From NCBI GenBank assembly GCA_964036195.1, contig CAXIWS010000179.1, positions 86,264-150,263 on the forward strand: 64,000 nt of DNA, read 5' to 3'. Below, piece by piece: positions 57,261 to 64,000 of the stretch. Position numbers and translations under genes: made by a program. The DNA is from Sphaerolaimus hirsutus (lineage: Eukaryota; Nematoda; Chromadorea; Monhysterida; Sphaerolaimidae). Positions within the stretch are counted from its first letter, which is position 1. Every line of letters begins with the position of its first letter. The notes beneath the pieces were generated by a model. It saw only the letters and a program-made list of their open reading frames with translations, made no database searches and was not told where the DNA came from.

Positions 57261-58845
57261 ATGGTGGTCTCACCAACGGGTCACATCAGAAAGACCCTGG
57301 GGCCAGAAAAGCACAGGGTGGATAGCAGATTGCAAAGAGAGTTTGCAAAGTATGATCAGGAAGTGTATGTGGAGACATCAAAAGAAGAAAAGAGAACAGA
57401 AATGAGGAGAGTGCTCGCATCTATAAAACAGGAAGGTGCAAAATTGGAGGGTGCAATGACTACAGTGAGAACTCAACTTGACGCATGGCGTGACATTGTC
57501 AAAGATATTGATGATGCCGATCAATTGGAACAAGAACAAAAGGTGTACCAAGATTCATATGATGAATACGCAAATATGTCAGACTTGGTGACACAGAGAA
57601 TTGCAGCCATGAATGTGTACATTGAAGAGTTGCAAGACATGATCCAGCAACTGAGCGGAAGTACCATGTATGAAGTCAATTCAGCATTCATACAGCAGAT
57701 GGCTGCTCAGATGGCTGTAACAGCTCAAGGAGCTGCTCAGGGAGCCAGTTCAACCAATGCAACCACTGCAAAGAGCGTCAAATTACAGAAACTGGAAGTT
57801 GAACAGTTTTCTGGGGAAATTGTCAAATTTTGATCATGGTGGCAAATGTTCAAATCTCACATCCATAACAGAACAGATTTGGAAAACATTTCCAAGTTCT
57901 CGTACTTGAGGAGTTTGCTGAAGGGCTCAGCATTCGGCATGATCAGTGGATTGAGTGTGACCGCAGAAAATTATGCACTTGCAATCGCAATGCTCAAGAA
58001 AAAATATGACCAGCCAGTAGTGGTCAGAAACACGCTGATGAACAATATCATGAAGTTGCAACAGGCCAGGAATACCTGTCAAGATATGCTAAATTTTGTT
58101 TGATGCAATTGAAAGGCTGCTCCAGCAGTTGGAGTCACTGGGTGAATCAGTGGAGCATCCAATGCTGTTGAGCCAGCTACAACAGAAAGTTCCACCAGAG
58201 GTTCTCAGGGAAATCCAGAAGGAACAGGGAACTGAGGAAGCTTTGACAGTGAAAAGGTTCAGAGAGCTGTTTGGCAGACAGATAGCGCTCAGTGAGGCTG
58301 TACAGCACGCGCAGCAAACTGAGGCACCAGTTCAGCAATCGCGCCAGGGATTTGGTGGAAATCCGCGTGTGCAGCAATTCAATAATCGGTTCCAGCAGGG
58401 CAATGGGAATCAATTCAGAGGGCCAGAGAATCCTAGGACCAGCACAGGGAGTATGTCTGTGATCCAGAATGGTGAGAGTGCACCGCAGGCTGGATTCATG
58501 AATCCTGGGAGGCCGTGTGTGTTCTGCAATGACACACAGCAAATACACTTCAATGATAAGTGTCCAAAGTTCAAAACTGCCAGAGAGAGGAGAATGATTT
58601 TGTCAAAGGCAGAGCGATGCATGAGATGCCTGCAGAAAGGGCATTACATGGCTCAGTGTCAATTTACGAGAAATTGTTTTTATTGCAAATCAAATAGGAA
58701 CCACAGTGCAGTGTGCCCAGAGAAGTTTGGAGACAATAGCAATGGAAACGCTGGATGGCAGGTTTCAGCATTCAGAGCAAATGGTCAACAGAATGGCCAG
58801 CAATCAGCAAACAATGGCAGAAAGTCTGTGCCGACGGTCAATTGA
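57261..58845 (+). pseudogene. BEL2 gag, broken
   Basis: It starts at an ATG (MVVSPTGHIRKTLGPEKHRV) with a coiled N-terminal half. A TGA at 57831-57833 interrupts the Gag core. The core continues in the same frame (KSHIHNRTDLENISKFSYLR) to about 58095, where a frameshift leads to the C-terminal part. Three knuckles follow: CVFCNDTQQIHFNDKC, CMRCLQKGHYMAQC and CFYCKSNRNHSAVC. A TGA at 58843-58845 separates it from the protease region. The order matches BEL1 gag. Confidence 0.85.
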
Positions 58846-58875
58846 CCAGCACAGAGCCAGCAGAGAAAAGCAACA

Positions 58876-59463
58876 GTGAATTGTGTCAATGTGGAAGAGG
58901 CTGGACCAGAAATGGTAGAGACAGAGACCATATCCAGCACAGTGGTTACAGAACCGAATGCAAAGCAACAGAATATGGCAGTGAACCTGTCAGTAAACAG
59001 GAATATGTCAATGTTGATGACAGCCAGAACAGTGATTGAGGCTTCAGAAATGGATACAGAGATGGGACCTGAACAACCACCACTACAAATTCAAGCATTC
59101 CTAGATATGGGATCCCAGGGAACATATATGTCAGAGAAAGTGACCAAGAAACTCAATTTGAAGAGTACAGGTGAACACCACATCCAGGTGTACACATTCA
59201 GAAGTGAAAAACCACACTATAAAGTAGTACAACAAGTGGAATTCAGAATGCGGCTCAGAAATGGCCAGAAAATGGATATGGTGGCTGATGTGGTCCCAAC
59301 ATTGACCACAGAACAAGTTAAAGTGCCTGTGTCAGAACAGGATGAAAAGTATCTGCAAAAGTACTTCCCAGATGAGAGTTATTTTGCAGACAGAATTCCC
59401 AAGGAAAAAGGGACAGAGTGTACATTCAAGCCAGATATTATAGTGGGCTTGAATTATTTCTGA
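58876..59463 (+). pseudogene. BEL2 protease region
   Basis: Same frame as the end of gag. The aspartic protease motif reads FLDMGSQGTYM, with methionine where the family has threonine or serine (D-T/S-G), so the enzyme is probably inactive. The domain ends DIIVGLNYF followed by TGA at 59461-59463. The following codons already belong to the middle of RT, which marks an internal deletion. Confidence 0.82.
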
Positions 59464-59466
59464 GAT

Positions 59467-61808
59467 GTGACAAGATTTCTGTGGTACAAGGATCCCACGA
59501 AACCATCCATGGAGGACAATATTCAGATCTACAGATTTGCCAGAGTGCCATTTGGTATAATCTGCAGCCCAGCGCTGCTGGCGCTGACTGTCAGATACCA
59601 TCTGAATCAAACTGGCACAGAGAATGCAAAGTTGATCGATGAAAATCTGTATGTAGATAATCTGATCCTCAGTGTGGATACAGAGCAGAAAGCAATCAAA
59701 TTGTACCAGGAATCCAAAGTGCTGTTCACAGAAGCACAGATGAATCTGAGAGAGTGGAACAGCAACAACAAGAATTTTACTTGGCAATTGGCAGAATCAG
59801 ATGTGGCCAAGGAAATTGTTACAACAGTCCTAGGAATGAAATGGGACACCGAGAGCAACCAGATGTGGCTGAAAACACCAAAGACAGTTCAGCAATCACA
59901 ATTATCAGAAACTGACCAGAAAATCAAACTTCCTACAAAAAGGACAGTTGCAAAGGTGACTGCGGGATGTTTTGATCCAATGGGACTCATTGGTCCCGTC
60001 CTACTGCCAGCAAAGAGATTTTTGCAGACGTTATGGCATTCAGGACCAAGTGCCAAAGAGTGGGACACTCCCCTGACTGAGGAACAGACAGCAATTTGGC
60101 AGCAATTAGAGACAGAATTGCTCAAAGTTGGACAGATCAAGTTCAACAGAAATTTGAATTATCAGAGTGGTGCGGATGCACAACTGCACATTTTCGTTGA
60201 TGCCTCAGCAATGGCATACAGCGCAGCGGCATACATATGCCAGAAAACAGAGAATGACAGCGGCACGTCAAGCCTGCTGTACTCAAGATTGAGACTTGCT
60301 CCAAAGAAGCCAGAAGTGACAATTCCATGGCTGGAATTGTTAGCAATGCTGATTGGCAGCAGAATGTCAAAATTCATTCACAAAGAGCTTAAGGATGTCA
60401 AATTCAGTCAGACAGTCATATGGTCAGATTCAACCTGTTGTCTGCAGTGGCTGACAACTGTGAAGCCACTGGCATGTTTTGTCACGAACAGATTGGATGA
60501 AATCAAGAAAATTCAGAGTGAGACAGAGAACATGCACATCAGACACATCGCAGGACTGGAGAACCCAGCTGACATGGCCACGAGAGGCATGAGCATGTCA
60601 GAGTTGGAGAGCAGTGAACTGTGGTGGAAGGGGCCAGAGTGGCTAATGACTGAAGAGTGGCCAGAGCCAAAAGTGGAGCCAGTCACGCCAGAGGTGATGG
60701 CAGAAATAAAGAAAGAAGAGCTCAAGTTCCCAAAAGCCAGTCCAATTTACCTGGGTGCCAAGCAGCAAGTGGTCAGTGACCCGGATGCCAGCAATGTGCA
60801 AGCTGATGAAAGCAAACAAAGCAACCCGTTGGGAATTGAGATTCAAAGATTCTCACCACTAACAAAGTTACTGGATGCAACAGTATACGTGATGAGATTT
60901 GTGCGACAGATGCACAAAAAGCGCAGCAAAAATGACAGTCAGAGTGAGCTGTCAGAAATCATGAAAAGTATCTGTGGTACGATGAAACCACAGGGAATTA
61001 TCAGTATTGAAGAGAGAGAGATTGCGTTGAAATACTGGATCAAAGTGACGCAACAGAATCATTACAAAGGAGTGGCAGAAATTCTGGCAATAAGCCACAG
61101 CAAGGGCAGCCAGAATAACAAAAAAGCAGCTGCAGACCAACAGTTGATCAAATGGCTCAATGTGCAAATGCATCAGGATGAAATCCTGAAGTGCCACAGC
61201 AGAATGGAGCATACAGACCCACAGGAGGTCACAGTGCCACTCATACTATTGCCAGCAATGGCTACAGTGACTCAGCTGATCGTCAGAGATCAACATGAGA
61301 AGTTGATGCACGCAGGAGTGCAACATACATTGGCAGCGATCAGACAAAAATACTGGATCACACAGGGCAGACAAGTAATCTATAATGTGATGAGGACCTG
61401 CCCAACCTGTCAGAAATTGGGAGCAATCCGTACCAGCTTCCACCAATGCCAGATTTACCAGAGACCAGAGTACAAAGAGCCAGACCGTTCCAGTACACGG
61501 GCTTGGATTATCTGGGACCAGTTTGGTACAAAGTGGACAAAGATCACAGGAAAATGTGGATCTGTTTGTTCACATGTATGGTGTCACGTGCAGTTCACCT
61601 GGAAAGTGTGCTGGACATGACAGCACAGGAATTCCTTAACGCAGTCAGGAGATTCATTGCCAGGCGTGGAAAGCCTGAGGCAGTGATTTCAGACAATGCG
61701 ACGCAATTCAAGTTGACAGAGAGAGTGCTCAGTGAAAGCACTGACAGGGCCATTAATACTGGGAAAGAATGGTCAGAAATGGTCAAGAGTGGAGCAGTTC
61801 AGACATAA
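59467..61808 (+). pseudogene. BEL2 pol: partial RT, RNase H, integrase
   Basis: It opens in mid-RT (RFLWYKDP, FARVPFGIICSPALLALTVR, LYVDNLIL). RNase H follows (LHIFVDASAMAYSAAAYI, IRHIAGLENPADMATRG), then the integrase zinc finger (HAGVQHTLAAIRQKYW, CPTCQKLG). A frameshift near 61446 moves the integrase core (GLDYLGPVWYK, AVHLES, VISDNATQF) to another frame, which ends at 61808. The last core motif (WQGGVYERMVG) follows in yet another frame near 61855-61885. The first part of RT, including the BEL linker, is deleted. Confidence 0.88.
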
Positions 61809-62117
61809 TGCTCACAGCAGCAAATCCAGTGGAACATGACGACTCCTATGGCACCATGGCAAGGAGGAGTCTATGAGAGAATGGTGGGCATCACCAAGAA
61901 ACATTTCAAGGCAGCTGTAGGGCACAGAATGTTACCCTGCAAGAATTGTTAACGCTTCTGCCAGAAGTTGAGGCAGTGATCAACAGCAAACCAATTTCTT
62001 ACATCTATGGTGATGTAAAGAGTCTCAGAGTGTTGACGCCAAAGGACTTCCTGACAGGACTGAAAGGACTTCCTGATTGGAGCACCACAGTTTGATGCAG
62101 ACAAAGATGAAGAATTT

Positions 62118-62740
62118 GTGCCCAGAGTGGATAATGTAGCGAAACTGCAGAAATATTGGGAGACAACCCAGCAAACATTGGACAAGTTCTGGCACTTGTG
62201 GCATCAAGAGTACATCCCGAGCTTGAGGGAAAGGACTCAGGTGATGCACAAACATGGCAGATTGACAGTGAATCAGGAACCCAAAGTAAACGAAGTTGTG
62301 CTACTTTACGAAGAGAACATGCCCAGAGGTGCATGGAAAATGGGTCGCATCAACCAGTTAGAGCCCAGCAAAGATGGACAGATTTGCTCAGCAAAAGTCA
62401 GAACTGCCAATAGAAATGTGGTCAGCAGACCACTCAATCAATTGTATCCGCTGGAAATCAATTCAAAGACAATGGATATACCAGAGACAGCAGTGACAGT
62501 CAAAGTGGATTTACTAGACCCAGCAATTGTCCAGAAACATGTCAGAAATCAGAATTCAAATAGAGACTCTGCTCCAAACCCTATTCAGAGGAACTCAGCA
62601 TCAGAAAGAGTCCTGAGGAGTGCAACAGGGAAAGCCACAGCAACCACCAGCAGTCTGGTGATTGGAATGCTGTGCATGATGTTGATGCTGACAGGCGTGT
62701 CAGAGACAGCAACGCTGAGGGAAGCCGGCAAAGCTTACAG
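62118..62740 (+). pseudogene. BEL2 integrase C-terminal (DUF5641-type) domain and env leader
   Basis: The frame includes VNEVVLLYEENMPRGAWKMG and VVSRPLNQLYPLEI, typical of the domain at the end of BEL/Pao integrases. It continues into a hydrophobic stretch SSLVIGMLCMMLMLTGVSET that looks like the env signal peptide. The same arrangement, with env in frame behind pol, is intact in BEL1. A frame change near 62740-62800 separates it from the rest of env. Confidence 0.82.
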
Positions 62741-62789
62741 CGAAATATTTTCCAGAACATACGTTCTGGAAACCTTGACAGTAAGGCCA

Positions 62790-63545
62790 CCATCATTGGC
62801 AGCGCATCATGGATTGCCGCCTTTGCCGTCAGAATGGCCACCAAACCACCAATGCAAACTTATGAGAGATTCAAGGATGCAATCAAGGATCATCCTGTGG
62901 AACAAGTGATCAATTCACAAAGCCAGAAGTATCAGATTTGCACCAGTGGAAGGCATGGACATGCACTTACAGTTCCTGAAGAAGTGCAGTGCCATATCCC
63001 ACCAAGGAATTTTGTCAAGGCAATGAAAGTTACGCTTTATGCACAGAGACAGATTCCACAGAAAGAGAAGGCATACAGATGCTACATCAGAATCAAAGAA
63101 ATAATCACACACACCAGTTTCTGGGGAGCGAAAGGCATTACAGGCAATTTTGAGAAATACCAGCAAGTTGGCGTGGTAGCCTGCAAGTATGCAAGAATCC
63201 ACAAGATGTTCAGAGGAACACCATTGGTGGAAATGGAGCCCAGAGTGTGGACAACTAATCAAACCTTGAATATGGAATATTCATGGTGTTGTCACAACAA
63301 GGAAAATGTTGTAAGTAATTTCTACATGGAAGAGGGAATTGTGGCTTCACTTGATGGAAAGACTGTGATCAGCGACTTGCAAGATTTTAGCCAGTGCAGA
63401 GCCATAATGGGACATTGCAGAGATCACAATTATGGAATCACAGTGTGGGATACAGAGAATTTCAAGCATCAATGTGCATATGAGAGAATTGGTAGATTCA
63501 AATCAGAGATATCTGGCCAAACAATTATTGTGTCAGAGTTGCAAG
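62790..63545 (+). pseudogene. BEL2 env-like glycoprotein, truncated
   Basis: Clear relative of the BEL1 env ectodomain: CTSGRHGHALTVPEEVQCHI, a central cysteine-rich part, and the shared segment EEGIVASLDGKTVISDLQDF followed by GHCRDHNYGITVWD. The matching BEL1 segment is EEGVVASLDGKKIVSEIQDL. Homology stops near 63545, before any membrane anchor. The viral source of this env type cannot be told by eye. Phlebovirus-like env genes are known in nematode BEL elements, and other envelope classes should also be compared. Confidence 0.8.
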
Positions 63546-63812
63546 AGTGTACTCACCAGGCTGTCCGGGAGGGGCACATACAAACTGGGGTACACTGGGC
63601 ACACACAAATTTGCATGTGCCCAAACTTGGAAACATACATTTTCGTTACAGTTTGTATGTGCCCAAACCATGGGGCACATGCATGTTTGTATGTTCCCGC
63701 GGCTGGGCACATGCACGCGTGCATGCGCGTGTATGTTTCCCAAATGCGGGCACATACAATTGTTTGAGACGTCTGTATGTTTCCATTACTGGGCACATGC
63801 ACATTTATGATT
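63546..63812. repeat. GGGCACATACAAAC palindrome repeat
   Basis: About 265 bp of alternating GGGCACATGCA/TGTATGTGCCC and AAACATACA units in both orientations. It begins where the BEL2 env homology stops. ORFs on both strands here are repeat-derived. Boundaries are approximate. From 63813 to 64000 the sequence is AT-rich with no feature seen. Confidence 0.5.
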
Positions 63813-64000
63813 TTACAGATGAATATATTTCAAATATGGTAATACATTAAAGTGTAGAAAGCATGTCAACATTGTTAAATGATTAAGTATAATTACATAA
63901 TGACCTATTACAAACAGCAGTTTTTTCTGCATCAATTATCACTTTCACAAATTATTTTTAGCTAAGATAATAAGTGTACTAATTTTTGGTACAAAAATTC

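Larger units (their letters stand above)
54983..63545 (+). mobile_element. Second BEL/Pao element with env, degenerate (BEL2)
   Basis: A plus-strand BEL/Pao copy: inferred 5' LTR 54983-56000, tRNA-Ser primer site 56001-56018, a long leader, gag, protease, a pol lacking the first part of RT, integrase, DUF5641-type domain and env. Several stops and frameshifts and an internal deletion near 59463 show it is dead. The env stops near 63545, where a different repeat begins. No 3' LTR lies in the window. It is related to BEL1 in every domain but is a separate lineage. Confidence 0.88.

Noticed and set aside
59461-59820. CAG/CAGA enrichment in BEL2 as a counterpart of the BEL1 GTGA signal
   Set aside because: CTG/TCTG is also frequent on the same strand in the sample, so the bias is not clearly strand-specific.

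Overview
The window is eukaryotic and most likely from a nematode or a close relative. It contains a short-exon UDP-glucuronosyltransferase gene of the nematode/animal type, a secreted tandem C-type-lectin gene, BEL/Pao retroelements that carry env genes, and many small DNA transposons. Exons are GC-rich, while introns and spacers are AT-rich and packed with repeats. The species assignment is an inference.

Layout. (1) 0.7-6.9 kb: a plus-strand UGT gene whose eight recognisable exons join in phase, with MITE-like elements in most introns. (2) 6.9-13.3 kb: intergenic nested DNA transposons (Tc1/mariner-like, hAT-like and a TACCGTATT family). (3) 14.0-17.3 kb: a plus-strand C-type-lectin gene with a signal-peptide exon, one complete CTLD and the start of a second. 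(4) 19.1-22.7 kb: a block of three tandem repeats. (5) 22.7-34.1 kb: mostly transposon debris, including a hAT-like element holding a piece of BEL/Pao pol. (6) 34.38-46.67 kb: a young, apparently full-length BEL/Pao element on the minus strand, with 1,100-bp LTRs, a 5-bp target duplication, a tRNA-Ser primer site, gag, a giant pol-env ORF and a 383-codon ORF overlapping the env tail in another frame. (7) 47.5-51.9 kb: a broken UPF1-like SF1 helicase gene on the minus strand. (8) 52.4-54.98 kb: a Ty3/gypsy pol remnant with in-frame stops, interrupted by (9) a second, decayed BEL/Pao element on the plus strand from 54.98 to about 63.5 kb.

How the parts relate. The two host-type genes with intact reading frames are the UGT, a detoxifying glycosyltransferase of the ER membrane, and the secreted lectin. 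They are not an operon. The rest records repeated transposition: BEL copies of different ages share the same tRNA-Ser priming and related env genes, the second BEL sits inside a dead Ty3 element, and hAT-like elements with 8-bp duplications lie in introns of both host genes. The most novel features are the overprinted ORF at the 3' end of the young BEL element and a strand-specific enrichment of a GTGA motif that I saw wherever I sampled that element.
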